This document shows, in pieces, positions 50,281 through 60,281 of a stretch of DNA of 64,000 bases. This DNA is from Streptomyces sp. NBC_01460. Its GTDB lineage: Bacteria; Actinomycetota; Actinomycetes; Streptomycetales; Streptomycetaceae. The first letter of the stretch is position 1, and every line of letters begins with the position of its first letter. Position numbers and translations under genes: made by a program. The notes below the pieces were generated by a model. It saw only the letters and a program-made list of their open reading frames with translations. It was not told the DNA's origin and did no database searches. The stretch covers positions 3,844,001 through 3,908,000 of the forward strand of contig NZ_CP109473.1 in assembly GCF_036227405.1 (NCBI RefSeq), given 5' to 3'.

Positions 50281-53200
50281 TCAGCGGCGGGGGCGGCGCC
50301 CGCCGCGGCCGGAGCCGCCCTGGTCCTCGTCCTTGTCGCCGAGCAGTTCGTCGGCCAGGGACGGCAGATCGTCGAGCGGAGTCTCCTCGGCCCAGTCGGA
50401 ACGCGGCCGCTTCTGGCGGCCGGACGTCCCCTTGGCCGCCCGTCCGGCCTGCGGATCGTCGCTGACCTGGGGCAGCTCACGCGTGCGCTCGTTCTCGCTC
50501 TCGGCGGCGGGAGCCCGGCGCTCGTCGCGGAACACACCCGGCGGCACCCGGTCCGAGGGGTCCTCGTCGCGCACGGGCCGCAGGACGGCCGTCTCGTCCG
50601 CGTCGCGCACGGACGGCAGCACGGTCGTCTCGTCCGCGTCGCGGTCAGGCCGGTCCGGCCGGGCGACCGGCACGGGCTGCGTGATCTCGTTCGGATTGAC
50701 GACCGGGGTCGGGACGGTGAGCTCGTTGTCCTGCACGGACGGCCCGGAGGCCCCGGAGCCGGGCCGGCCCGATTCCCTGGAACGCTCGGCTGCGGCGGCT
50801 GCCGCTGCTTCCTCGGCCCGGGCGGCCGCCTCGGCCTCGGCGCGGCGGCGCGCCTCCTCGGAACGGATCAGCGCCTCCTCCGCCCTGCGCTGCTTCTCCA
50901 GGCGCAGTTCCTCCGCCTCCTTGCGCAGCCGCGCCTCCTCCTGCGCCTGCTGGCGGAGCCGCTCCTGCTCGGCCTCGCGCACCCGCTCCTCGGCCTCGAG
51001 CCGGGCGCGCTCCTCCTCCGCACGGCGACGGGCCTCCTCGGCGCGCTGCCGCGCCTCCTCCGCCTGCCGTTCGGCCTCGCGCTGCCGCGCCTCTTCCTCC
51101 TCGCGGCGCCTGCGCTCCTCCTCCTCGGCACGGAGCTTGGCGAGCTGGGCCTGCCGCTCGGCCTCCAGCCGCTCCTCCTCCGCCTTGCGGGCGGCCTCTT
51201 CCTCGGCCTGGCGCCTGATCTCCTCCTCGGCGGCCTTGCGCGCCTCTTCCCGGGCCTTGATCTCGGCCTCGGAGAGCGGGAGGACCCGGTCGAGCCGGTG
51301 GCGTACGACGGTGGTGATCGCTTCCGGTTCCTGCCCGGCGTCCACCACCAGGTAGCGGGCCGGGTCGGCCGCCGCGAGGGTGAGGAAGCCCGACCGCACC
51401 CGGGTGTGGAATTCCGCCGGCTCGGACTCCAGCCGGTCGGGTGCCTCGGTGAAGCGTTCCCGCGCGGTCTCCGGGTCGACGTCCAACAGCACCGTCAGAT
51501 GCGGTACGAGCCCGCTCGTCGCCCAGCGCGAGATACGGGCGATCTCCGTCGGGGCGAGGTCCCGGCCCGCGCCCTGGTAGGCGACGGACGAGTCGATGTA
51601 GCGGTCCGAGATGACGATCGCGCCGCGCTCCAGGGCGGGACGGACCACGGAGTCCACGTGCTCGGCCCGGTCGGCGGCGTACAGCAGGGCCTCGGCCCGG
51701 TTGGACAGGCCGGCCGACGAGACGTCGAGCAGGATCGAACGCAGCCGCTTGCCGACCGGGGTGGCCCCCGGCTCGCGGGTCACGACGACCTCATGGCCCT
51801 TGGCACGGATCCATTCGGCGAGCGCCTCGACCTGGGTGGACTTGCCGGCTCCGTCGCCGCCCTCCAGGGCGAGGAAGAAACCGTTCGCCGCGGGCGCGAC
51901 CGCGGGGTCTCCGCCCCGCAGTGCCTCGCGCAGGTCACGGCGCAGCGGCACACCGGCCCGGTCGTCGGTCCTGGCGAGGACGATGACCGCGACCGGCAGC
52001 AGCAGCGCGCCGATGAGCATCAGCGCGAAGGCCGCACCGCCGTGCGCGAAGACGAAGTCGCCGGACCCGAGACGGTGCCGGCCGATGGCGGCCGCGAGCA
52101 GCGGGCCACCCACCGCGCCGAGCGCGACGAGCACCCGGACGACGGCCTGGAGGTGCTCGGTGACCCGCGCCTGGTGAGCCGCTTCGGTCTCCTGGTCGAT
52201 GACCGCGTGGCCGATGTGGGCCGCGACGCCCGCCGAGTAACCGGCGAGCAGGGCGATCAGCAGCCCGGTCGCGGTGTCGGGCACCAGACCGAGCGCGAGG
52301 AGCGACACACCCGTGAGGGCGACCGCCAGCGCCAGCAGACGGCGCCGCGACAGGGCGGGCAGCACCTTGGGCGCCGTGCGGATACCGAGCGCGGTGCCGC
52401 CGGTCAGGACCAGGATCAGCAGGGCGAAGGTGGCGGGACCGCCATCGAGGTCGGAGGCGTGCAGCACGGAGACGGACGCGGCGGCGGCGATCGCCCCGGC
52501 GACCGCGGCGCACGCGGCGACGACCAGCGGGATGCTGCCGGTGCGGCCCTTGTCGGAGCCCGCGCCCGTGGCCGGCCTGCGCAGCCCCTCCAGGGGCGAA
52601 CGCGGACGAGGGGTCCGGGTGGCCGGCAGTTCGAGGAAGTACAGGGTCGAGACGGAGGCGGAGAAGAGTCCCGCCGCGATGTACGACCCGAGAGCGGCCT
52701 GGTGCACGGAGAACCAGTCGAAACCGGTGCCGAGCAGTTCACCGACGAGCGCGGCGACGACCAGTACGGCCGCGGCCGCGGGAACGGCGAGGAAGTTCGT
52801 CCGCAGGGAGAGCCTGCGCAGGGCGTCGAGGTGGTCCGGCAGCGGGCGCACGGCGGCGCCCTCCGGCGGCGGGGCGGGCAGCAGCGCGGGGGCCGCGCTC
52901 TCCTTGGCCACCGCCCACAGCCGCTCGCCGACACCGGCCACGAAGACGGTGATCAGGATCATCATGAGTGCCTTGTCCGGCATCCAGTCGATCCACAGGG
53001 GCGCGACGATCAGGAGCGCGAGCCGAAGCCCGTCCGCCCCGATCATCAGCCAGCGGCGGTCGACCGGACCAGCGGGCGCGGTGAGCGCGGTCAGAGGCCC
53101 CAGGAGTACGGCTCCGAAGAGCACGGTGGAAAGGATCCGGGCGCCGAACACGGCGGCGACGGCGAAGGCCGCCCCGCGGTATCCGGCCCCGAATGAGCCC

Positions 53201-53400
53201 TCGAGGACCGCCGCCTGCAGCGACAACAGCACAAGCACGAGAAGGGCGAGTGAATCGCCGATACTGCCGACGAGCTGGGCGCTCCACAACCGCCGGAGCG
53301 GGGGAACACGCAACAGGGCTCGTACGGCGCGCTCGCGTGAGTCTGCGGCAAGTGGGTCGGAGGTGGGGCTCACGACCAATGGCTGCTCGGCTCGCGTCAT
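50281..53400 (-). CDS. tmk: MFS-type membrane protein fused to thymidylate kinase
   Basis: 1039 residues. Residues about 20-480 hold about twelve hydrophobic segments of an MFS-like transporter. Residues about 500-705 are a complete dTMP kinase: FFLALEGGDGAGKST (P-loop), SDRYIDSSVAYQGAGRDL (DRY) and a Gly/Arg lid region; it converts dTMP to dTDP. Residues about 715-870 are a charged Glu/Ala/Arg coiled coil, and the end is disordered. This fusion is also known to me from other Streptomyces chromosomes. The domains are in one frame from ATG 53400. The role of the membrane half is unknown. Confidence 0.92.
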   Translation of the reverse strand: MTRAEQPLVVSPTSDPLAADSRERAVRALLRVPPLRRLWSAQLVGSIGDSLALLVLVLLSLQAAVLEGSFGAGYRGAAFAVAAVFGARILSTVLFGAVLLGPLTALTAPAGPVDRRWLMIGADGLRLALLIVAPLWIDWMPDKALMMILITVFVAGVGERLWAVAKESAAPALLPAPPPEGAAVRPLPDHLDALRRLSLRTNFLAVPAAAAVLVVAALVGELLGTGFDWFSVHQAALGSYIAAGLFSASVSTLYFLELPATRTPRPRSPLEGLRRPATGAGSDKGRTGSIPLVVAACAAVAGAIAAAASVSVLHASDLDGGPATFALLILVLTGGTALGIRTAPKVLPALSRRRLLALAVALTGVSLLALGLVPDTATGLLIALLAGYSAGVAAHIGHAVIDQETEAAHQARVTEHLQAVVRVLVALGAVGGPLLAAAIGRHRLGSGDFVFAHGGAAFALMLIGALLLPVAVIVLARTDDRAGVPLRRDLREALRGGDPAVAPAANGFFLALEGGDGAGKSTQVEALAEWIRAKGHEVVVTREPGATPVGKRLRSILLDVSSAGLSNRAEALLYAADRAEHVDSVVRPALERGAIVISDRYIDSSVAYQGAGRDLAPTEIARISRWATSGLVPHLTVLLDVDPETARERFTEAPDRLESEPAEFHTRVRSGFLTLAAADPARYLVVDAGQEPEAITTVVRHRLDRVLPLSEAEIKAREEARKAAEEEIRRQAEEEAARKAEEERLEAERQAQLAKLRAEEEERRRREEEEARQREAERQAEEARQRAEEARRRAEEERARLEAEERVREAEQERLRQQAQEEARLRKEAEELRLEKQRRAEEALIRSEEARRRAEAEAAARAEEAAAAAAAERSRESGRPGSGASGPSVQDNELTVPTPVVNPNEITQPVPVARPDRPDRDADETTVLPSVRDADETAVLRPVRDEDPSDRVPPGVFRDERRAPAAESENERTRELPQVSDDPQAGRAAKGTSGRQKRPRSDWAEETPLDDLPSLADELLGDKDEDQGGSGRGGRRPRR

Positions 53401-53532
53401 CCGCCCAGCCTATCGGCAGCGGTGCGGTGCCCGGGGGCCGCGTCCGAACATATGCCCCACAGGCACACGGACCGCACGCCGGGAGACACGCCGGAAGGGC
53501 TGAAGGGCCCAGCGAGGCCCCAGCCCTTCCGG

Positions 53533-53570
53533 CGTTCCGTGTGTGCCCGACCGTTCCGTGTGTGCCCGAC
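53533..53570. repeat. Tandem 19-bp duplication upstream of tmk
   Basis: CGTTCCGTGTGTGCCCGAC occurs twice back to back (53533-53551, 53552-53570) in the 391-bp gap between tmk and topA. Confidence 0.8.
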
Positions 53571-53640
53571 AGCCGTTGTCCCACGCCTGCACGGACGACG
53601 GCGGGTGATCCGACGGTGGGTGATCCGTGATCCGCGCCAC

Positions 53641-53680
53641 CGGGCCGACGGGCCGACGGGCCGACGGGCCGACGGGCCGA
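53641..53680. repeat. Tandem 8-bp repeat (CGGGCCGA, five copies)
   Basis: Five exact copies in 40 bp, with a further degenerate copy just after. It lies in the gap between topA's 3' end and tmk's 5' end. The gap also holds GGGTGATCCG repeats near 53.6 kb. No gene is recognised in it. Confidence 0.85.
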
Positions 53681-53791
53681 CAAGCCATCGGGCCGACCGG
53701 CGGATCGACGCCGCCTACCGCGCGGGTGATCCGCCCCGCCCGGACGGCGATCGGCTCACCGCTCCGGGCGGCCCTACAGCCGGATCGGGTT

Positions 53792-56659
53792 TCAGCTCTC
53801 CTCGGAGGAGGACGTGGCCGTCTTCCTCGCCGCGGCCGTCGCCTTCTTCGCAGGTGCCTTCTTGGCGGCGGTCGTCTTCTTGGCGGCTGTCGTCTTGGTG
53901 GCGGTCGTCTTCTTCGCGGTCGCCTTCTTGGCCGTGGTGGCCTTCTTCGCCGGCGCCTTCTTGGCCGGAGCCTTCTTGGCGGTCTTCTTCTTCGCCGGCC
54001 CCTTGGCCCGCTTCTCGGCGAGCAGCTCGTAGCCGCGCTCCGGAGTGATGTCCTCGACGCTGTCGTCGGTCCGCAGCGTCGCGTTCGTCTCGCCGTCGGT
54101 GACGTACGCGCCGAAGCGCCCGTCCTTCACGACCACCGGCGCCCCGCTCACGGGGTCCGTGCCCAGCTCCTTCAGCGGCGGCTTGGCCGCGGCCCGCCCG
54201 CGCTGCTTCGGCTGGGCGTAGATCGCGAGGGCCTCGTCGAGCGTGATGTCGAAGAGCTGGTCCTCCGAGGTGAGCGACCGCGAGTCCGTGCCCTTCTTCA
54301 GGTACGGGCCGTAGCGGCCGTTCTGCGCGGTGATCTCGACGCCCTCGGCGTCCTCGCCGACCACGCGCGGCAGCGACATCAGCTTGAGCGCGTCCGCCAG
54401 GGTCACCGTGTCGAGGGACATCGACTTGAAGAGCGAGGCCGTCCGCGGCTTCACCGCGTTCTTCCCCGTCTTCGGCGTGCCCTCGGGCAGCACCTCGGTG
54501 ACGTACGGGCCGTAGCGCCCGTCCTTGGCAATGATCTGGTTGCCGCTGACCGGGTCCGCACCGAGCTCGAAGTCACCGCTCGGCTTGGCCAGCAGCTCCT
54601 CCGCCAGGGTCACGTCCAGCTCGTCGGGTGCCAGGTCCTCGGGCACGTCGGCGCGCTGGTGGCCCTCGGAGTCCTTCTCGCCGCGCTCGATGTACGGGCC
54701 GTAGCGGCCGACGCGGAGCTTGATGTCGTTGCCGACGGGGAACGAGGAGATCTCCCGGGCGTCGATGGCGCCCAGGTCGGTCACGAGCTCCTTCAGACCG
54801 CCGAGGTGGTCCCCGTCGCCGTTGCCCGCGTCGGAGGCCGCGCCGGCACCGGCCGTGTCGTCGCCCGCGCCGAAGTAGAAGCGCCGCAGCCACGGCACGG
54901 ACTGGGCCTCACCCCGCGCGATGCGGTCGAGGTCGTCCTCCATGCGGGCGGTGAAGTCGTAGTCGACCAGCCGGCCGAAGTGCTTCTCCAGCAGGTTGAC
55001 CACGGCGAAGGAGAGGAACGACGGGACGAGCGCCGTCCCCTTCTTGAACACGTATCCGCGGTCGAGGATGGTCCCGATGATCGAGGCGTAGGTCGACGGA
55101 CGGCCGATCTCGCGCTCTTCGAGCTCCTTGACCAGCGAGGCCTCGGTGTACCGGGCCGGCGGCTTGGTGGCGTGGCCGTCGACCGTGACCTGGTCGGCGG
55201 TCAGCGCGTCGCCCTCGGCGACCTGCGGCAGACGGCGCTCACGGTCGTCCAGCTCGGCGTTCGGGTCGTCCGCGCCTTCGACGTACGCCTTCATGAAGCC
55301 GTGGAAGGTGATCGTCTTGCCGGACGCGGAGAACTCGGCGTCGCGGCCGTCGCTCGCCCGTCCACCGATCTTCACGGTGACGGAGTTGCCGACGGCGTCC
55401 TTCATCTGAGAGGCGACGGTCCGCTTCCAGATCAGCTCGTAGAGCCGGAACTGGTCACCGGTGAGGCCCGTCTCCGCCGGAGTGCGGAAGCGGTCGCCGG
55501 AGGGGCGGATCGCCTCGTGCGCCTCCTGCGCGTTCTTGACCTTGCCGGCGTACGTCCGCGGCTTGTCGGGCAGGTAGTTCGCCCCGTACAGCTGCGTGAC
55601 CTGCGCCCGGGCCGCGGAGACCGCGGTGTCCGAGAGCGTCGTGGAGTCCGTACGCATGTAGGTGATGAAGCCGTTCTCGTACAGCTTCTGCGCCACCTGC
55701 ATCGTGGCCTTGGCCCCGAAGCCCAGCTTCCGGCTCGCCTCCTGCTGGAGGGTCGTCGTGCGGAAGGGCGCGTACGGCGAGCGGCGGTACGGCTTCGACT
55801 CGACCGAGCGGACCGCGAACGTCGAGTCGGCGAGCGCCGCCGCCAGGGCGCGGGCGTTCGTCTCGTCGAGGTGCAGCGTCTGGGCGGAGCCCTGCTTGAG
55901 CTGTCCGTCCGGGCCGAAGTCACGGCCCTGGGCGATGCGGCGCCCGTCGACCGCGCTGAGGCGGGCGGTGAGCGTCGAGGGGTCGGAGGCGTCGCCGGTG
56001 CGTCCGGTGGCGAAGGTGCCCGTCAGATCCCAGTACTCGGCGGAGCGGAAGGCGATGCGCTCGCGCTCCCGCTCGACGACGAGGCGGGTCGCGACGGACT
56101 GGACACGGCCCGCGGACAGCCGCGGCATGACCTTCTTCCACAGGACCGGCGAGACCTCGTAGCCGTAGAGACGGTCGAGGATGCGGCGGGTCTCCTGGGC
56201 GTCGACCATGCGCTGGTTGAGCTCGCGCGGGTTGGCGACGGCGGCCCTGATCGCGTCCTTGGTGATCTCGTGGAAGACCATCCGGTGGACCGGGACCTTG
56301 GGCCTGAGGACTTCCTGCAGGTGCCACGCGATGGCTTCGCCCTCGCGGTCCTCATCGGTGGCGAGGAAGAGTTCGTCGGATTCGGCAAGAAGCTGCTTGA
56401 GCTTCCTGACCTGGGCTTTCTTGTCTGCGTTGACGACGTAGATCGGCTGGAAGTCGTTTTCGACGTCCACACCGAGGCGGCGTACCTCACCGGTGTACTC
56501 GTCCGGCACCTCGGCGGCGCCGTTCGGCAGGTCGCGGATGTGCCCGACGCTCGCCTCGACGACGTATCCGGGGCCGAGGTAGCCCTTGATCGTCTTCGCC
56601 TTGGCAGGCGACTCGACAATGACGAGTCGGCGGCCTGCGGTCTCGCTGGTCGGGGACAA
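53792..56659 (-). CDS. topA: DNA topoisomerase I
   Basis: A 955-residue type IA topoisomerase. The N-terminal Toprim domain has LVIVESPAKAKTIKGYLG and the acidic cluster ATDEDREGEAIAW. The active-site Tyr is in GFITYMRTDSTTL. The C-terminal half carries repeated beta modules (RYGPYIxxG-type, four or five times) and ends in a Lys/Ala tail (KKTAKKAPAKKAPAKKA), as in other actinobacteria. It relaxes negative supercoils. TTG 56659 is chosen because upstream sequence is not conserved and the family starts here; the ribosome site is weak. Confidence 0.95.
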   Translation of the reverse strand: MSPTSETAGRRLVIVESPAKAKTIKGYLGPGYVVEASVGHIRDLPNGAAEVPDEYTGEVRRLGVDVENDFQPIYVVNADKKAQVRKLKQLLAESDELFLATDEDREGEAIAWHLQEVLRPKVPVHRMVFHEITKDAIRAAVANPRELNQRMVDAQETRRILDRLYGYEVSPVLWKKVMPRLSAGRVQSVATRLVVERERERIAFRSAEYWDLTGTFATGRTGDASDPSTLTARLSAVDGRRIAQGRDFGPDGQLKQGSAQTLHLDETNARALAAALADSTFAVRSVESKPYRRSPYAPFRTTTLQQEASRKLGFGAKATMQVAQKLYENGFITYMRTDSTTLSDTAVSAARAQVTQLYGANYLPDKPRTYAGKVKNAQEAHEAIRPSGDRFRTPAETGLTGDQFRLYELIWKRTVASQMKDAVGNSVTVKIGGRASDGRDAEFSASGKTITFHGFMKAYVEGADDPNAELDDRERRLPQVAEGDALTADQVTVDGHATKPPARYTEASLVKELEEREIGRPSTYASIIGTILDRGYVFKKGTALVPSFLSFAVVNLLEKHFGRLVDYDFTARMEDDLDRIARGEAQSVPWLRRFYFGAGDDTAGAGAASDAGNGDGDHLGGLKELVTDLGAIDAREISSFPVGNDIKLRVGRYGPYIERGEKDSEGHQRADVPEDLAPDELDVTLAEELLAKPSGDFELGADPVSGNQIIAKDGRYGPYVTEVLPEGTPKTGKNAVKPRTASLFKSMSLDTVTLADALKLMSLPRVVGEDAEGVEITAQNGRYGPYLKKGTDSRSLTSEDQLFDITLDEALAIYAQPKQRGRAAAKPPLKELGTDPVSGAPVVVKDGRFGAYVTDGETNATLRTDDSVEDITPERGYELLAEKRAKGPAKKKTAKKAPAKKAPAKKATTAKKATAKKTTATKTTAAKKTTAAKKAPAKKATAAARKTATSSSEES

Positions 56660-56938
56660 CTTCGCTCTTCTCTCCGGTCGGCACTCGTGGGCATCCGGGC
56701 AGCGGTAGGGCGCTGCTCGCGGTGCTGTCGCTGCGGAGTGTGACGGTACAACCCGCCCCCGTGTCAAACGGCAAAAGCCCGCAACGGCCACTCGAACGGT
56801 AACCCGACTTCCGCCATTCCTGCCGCCCGGACCGACCGGTCCGCTCCTCGCGGTCCTGTCGCCTGCGGGTTTGGCGCCCCTGTCCGGGAACCCCCGCGAC
56901 CGCTGCCCGGGGGCCGCCGTCCGTGCCGGAGAAGTGGA

Positions 56939-57136
56939 TCAGATGCGGGTGAAGCACCACACGCCGAGGACGAGGAAGAGTACGCCGAAGAGCGTCGCAA
57001 GAGCGGTGGAGGCGACGGGGCTCACACCGAGCGCCACCGGCGCGCGCTGGATGCTGCGCGCCCCCGTCCAGACGAGGAGGGCGGCACCGAACAGCGCGAA
57101 CGCGACACCGGCGAAGACCGCGGCGGCACTCTCCAT
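56939..57136 (-). CDS. Small membrane protein, two helices
   Basis: A 65-residue protein with hydrophobic helices (VFAGVAFALFGAALLVW and ASTALATLFGVLFLVLGVW) joined by a short basic loop (TGARSIQRAP). ATG 57136 has AGAGGGG seven bases upstream, which rejects the long frame to 57499. It is placed just upstream of topA on the same strand. No family name is known to me. Confidence 0.7.
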   Translation of the reverse strand: MESAAAVFAGVAFALFGAALLVWTGARSIQRAPVALGVSPVASTALATLFGVLFLVLGVWCFTRI

Positions 57137-57628
57137 GTCCGAACCCCTCTGCTCTTTTCCCGGCTGCCGTGGCGCTCGTGCGCCGCCGTACCGGCCGTGG
57201 CCCCCCGAGCCCCGCACCCGGCGGGCGGCTCGGCAGAGGGAGGCTGCCACGCCGGGGCGTCCTCGGCGCGAATCCCGGATGAACACCGTGCGGCCGCCCG
57301 GGGAACGACCATGAGCGGAACCCGTCGACCGCACCGACGGGGTCGTCGAGCGGTCACGAAGTCGCTGCTCAGGACGGTGTTGAGCGCCGGAAGACGCCCC
57401 CTGGCCCACGGGACCGGAGCGCGGGGACGATGCACGGGAGGGGAGCGTCGGAGCGGTGCGTGAGCAAGGGGACGGAGCACAGGGACGATGCCCGGGCACG
57501 AACCGCCGGACCGGTTGAGACCGGGAGCGGGGCGTGGGGACGTGCTCGGGAGCGGGACGCGTCCGTGTGCCGGGAAGGCCGGCCCCACGCGGAGGAGGCC
57601 TGCCCGCCTCGGAGTGGCGCGCCGCCGG
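57137..57628. other. Intergenic stretch with imperfect GGGACG repeats
   Basis: This 492-bp gap has no credible gene. Its middle has imperfect repeats built on GGGACG(A/T)GC and CACGGGA. It should contain the promoter of the small membrane protein. Confidence 0.5.
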
Positions 57629-59134
57629 TCAGCGCACGGGGTCCAGAAAGCCTTCCTCCACCAGCAGCCGGATCGCCTGCGGAGTGCGGTCGCGCAGCAG
57701 CACCGGGTCCTCGGCCATCAGCTGGGCGATGGCGTCCAGGATCCTGCCCGCGGGGAGTGACCCGTCGCACACGCCCGCGAATCCGGCGCCGACCGCGTCG
57801 ACCTTGGTCGCCCGCCGCATCCCGCGGTGCTGACGCAGCACCACATGCTCCGGGTCCTCGGCGCCCGGCAGCCCGACCTGCTCCTGGACGATCTCCTCGG
57901 CCAGGGTGAAGTGGGCGGCGAGCAGGGCCGCGTCGTCGTGCTCCCGCAGATAGTCCTGCCGCGCGAAGTGGGCCTCGACGGCGGACCCCAAGGGCTGTTC
58001 CACCGCGTGCGGCCACTCCTCGGCCACGAGCGAGGGACTCCCGGCGGCGGCCGCCGCGGATTTGCGAAGCGTGATCCAGCCGAAGCCGACGGCCTTGGTG
58101 CTCCGCGCCTCGAACTCGTCCAGCCAGGCCTCGTACCGCTCGGTGTAGAGGGCGGGATCGGTGCGGTGGTCGCCGCTGTCGCGCAGCCACAGCTCGGCGT
58201 ACTGGGTGATGTCCTGCACCTCACGCTGCACGATCCAGGCGTCACAGCCGGCGGGCACCCAGGAGCGCACCCTGTCCTGCCACTCCTCGCCCTCCACGTG
58301 CTGCCAGTTGGCGAGGAACTGCGCGTACCCGCCTTCGTTGAGCCGGTCCCCGGCCTGCTGCACGAGCGTCCGGCACAGATCGTCGCCGCCCATGCCACCG
58401 TCGCGGTACGTCAGCCGGGCACCGGGCGAGATCACGAAGGGCGGGTTGGACACGATCAGGTCGTACGTCTCGCTGCCGACCGGCTCGAAGAGGGACCCCT
58501 CCAGCAGCTCGGCGGGGGTCGTTCCGGACAGCGCGAGGGTGAGGCGGGTGAAAGCCAGAGCGCGCGGGTTGACGTCCGTGGCCGTGACCCGGGTGGCGTG
58601 CTGCGCGGTGTGCAGGGCCTGGATGCCTGAGCCCGTACCGAGGTCGAGCGCGGAGGTGACGGGCCTTCGCACCGTGATGCCGGCGAGCGTGGTGGAGGCC
58701 CCGCCGACCCCCAGGACGACGCCCTCCTCGTGCGAGCCGATGCCACCCGCCCCGCCGACGGCGCACCCCAGGTCGGACACGATGAACCAGTCCTGGCCCT
58801 CGGGCCCTCCGTAGGGCCGGATGTCGACGGTGGCCCTGACCAGGTCCCCCTCGATGACGGCCCAGCCGTCCTCCACGCATTCCTCCAGCGGGAGAGCGGC
58901 GGCGGCAGCAGCGGCCGGGACGGAGCGCTGCAGAAGGAACAGCCGCACCAGCGTGTCGAGCGGTGAATCCCCCCGGGTGGCCCGGAGCGCGGGGACGGTC
59001 TCGCTGCGGGCGAGCGCGGCGTACGCGGGCGCGCCGAGCCGTTCGAGGAGGCCGTCGGCGGTGAATGCCGCACGGATCAGGGCTTCGCGGAGCCGGGGGG
59101 CGTGGTCGGATGCGGGAAGGCTGGTCGTACTCAC
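57629..59134 (-). CDS. Class I SAM methyltransferase with N-terminal DUF7059-type region
   Basis: A 501-residue protein. N-terminal 145 residues are a helical region (DHAPRLREALIRAAFTADGL) that I recall as DUF7059 in actinobacteria. The methyltransferase core follows: LDLGTGSGIQALHTA (motif I), VTATDVNPRALAFTRLTL and the catalytic IVSNPPFVISPG. NPPF-type enzymes methylate N in proteins or nucleic acid (PrmC/RsmC-like); the substrate here is unknown. GTG 59134 starts it. The C-terminal 190 residues have no recognised catalytic motif. Confidence 0.88.
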   Translation of the reverse strand: MSTTSLPASDHAPRLREALIRAAFTADGLLERLGAPAYAALARSETVPALRATRGDSPLDTLVRLFLLQRSVPAAAAAAALPLEECVEDGWAVIEGDLVRATVDIRPYGGPEGQDWFIVSDLGCAVGGAGGIGSHEEGVVLGVGGASTTLAGITVRRPVTSALDLGTGSGIQALHTAQHATRVTATDVNPRALAFTRLTLALSGTTPAELLEGSLFEPVGSETYDLIVSNPPFVISPGARLTYRDGGMGGDDLCRTLVQQAGDRLNEGGYAQFLANWQHVEGEEWQDRVRSWVPAGCDAWIVQREVQDITQYAELWLRDSGDHRTDPALYTERYEAWLDEFEARSTKAVGFGWITLRKSAAAAAGSPSLVAEEWPHAVEQPLGSAVEAHFARQDYLREHDDAALLAAHFTLAEEIVQEQVGLPGAEDPEHVVLRQHRGMRRATKVDAVGAGFAGVCDGSLPAGRILDAIAQLMAEDPVLLRDRTPQAIRLLVEEGFLDPVR

Positions 59135-59386
59135 CCGCCCATTGTGGCCGCTCCCGCCGACAACGGCAGCGGCCCGGCGCCCACGAAGGAGGGCCGGGCC
59201 GCTGTCTGCGGGTCTTCTCCGCTACGACTGCGCGTCGTTCACGGCTCCCGACAGGTGCGAGCACCCCGCCGCCCCGGCTGCCCACACCCGGCCGTCACGA
59301 CGTTTCGCGCCCGGCCGTCACGGCTTTCGGCGCCCGGCCGTTGCGGCTTCCGGCACTCCGCCGACGCGGTTCGCGGCGGCCCGCCC

Positions 59387-60013
59387 TTACGCCTTCTCGC
59401 TCGCCGAGGCCGAGGGCGATGCGGACTTCGACGCCGGGGCGGACGGAGCGGAGGCAGGCGGAGCCGAGGCCGTCGGCTTCTGGCAGCCCTTCTGCTTCGC
59501 CATCGCGGAGCCGACCTCGCCGGACTGCAGCTTCTTCAGCGCCTGGTCACCGTTGGTGCTGATCTTGTTCAGCTCGTCGGCAATCCCCTTGAGACCGTCG
59601 GCGAACTTCGCCTGGTCCTTCGTGTCGAGGTCGTCGACCTTGGTCTTCAGGCCCGCGTAGGCCACCGAGGAGGCGTTGAGCTCCTTCACGGCCTCCTTCT
59701 GCGTGGTCTCCCCGCCGTCCACGGGCGGCGCGCCCGCCGACTGCACGGCCGTGCCCAGCGCCTTGTAGGCCTGCGAGATCTGCTGGAAGGCGGCCGAGTC
59801 GGTCTTCTGGACGTCAGCGGGCTTGCTGTTGTCGGCCGTCTGCTGCTGGATCGCGGCGTTGGCGTTCGCGATCTTCTGCAACTGCGGCTGAACCTGGTCG
59901 CAGACCTTCTTCGCCCAGTCATTCACCTTGTTGTCGCTGTCGTCGCTACAGCCCGACAGCGTCAGTACGAGTACCGCACCGCCGGACAGTGCGGCTGCAA
60001 GCTTCTTGTTCAC
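59387..60013 (-). CDS. Secreted lipoprotein of unknown function
   Basis: A 208-residue protein starting at GTG 60013 (AAGGGA nine bases upstream). The signal KKLAAALSGGAVLVLTLSGC ends in a lipobox Cys. The mature part is helical, with KVCDQVQPQLQKIANANAA and LKTKVDDLDTKDQAKFA, and ends in a low-complexity Ala/Pro/Ser tail. Relatives lie near hppA in other Streptomyces; function is not known. It has one further Cys pair (KVCDQ, KGCQK) for a disulfide. Confidence 0.85.
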   Translation of the reverse strand: MNKKLAAALSGGAVLVLTLSGCSDDSDNKVNDWAKKVCDQVQPQLQKIANANAAIQQQTADNSKPADVQKTDSAAFQQISQAYKALGTAVQSAGAPPVDGGETTQKEAVKELNASSVAYAGLKTKVDDLDTKDQAKFADGLKGIADELNKISTNGDQALKKLQSGEVGSAMAKQKGCQKPTASAPPASAPSAPASKSASPSASASEKA

Positions 60014-60281
60014 CGGATTGGGTCCCTTCCAAGGCTCTCGGCCCCGGAACTTACACGCCAAGTGGGCGACAATCAGGCGCCGTGCATCCGATATATATTC
60101 TTTTGCAGCCATTTGCACCAAGGGGAGTGAGGGAGATACAACTCACCTGCGCGCTCGGACACACATGCGGCTCCCGCTCTTCGGCAGAAGCCGTGGGGCA
60201 CGGAAACGGCGGACGGCGCATCAGCATGCGCCGTCCGCCGTGTCACTGATCAGCTGTCACGTGCTCTGTCGCCCTGCCGCC

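Noticed and set aside
48887..53196. Very long plus-strand frames (822 and 1004 codons) over holB and tmk
   Set aside because: Antisense of holB and tmk; Gly/Arg-rich translation typical of GC shadows.
53627..56743. 1038-codon plus-strand frame over topA
   Set aside because: Antisense of topA, whose Toprim and active-site motifs are intact.
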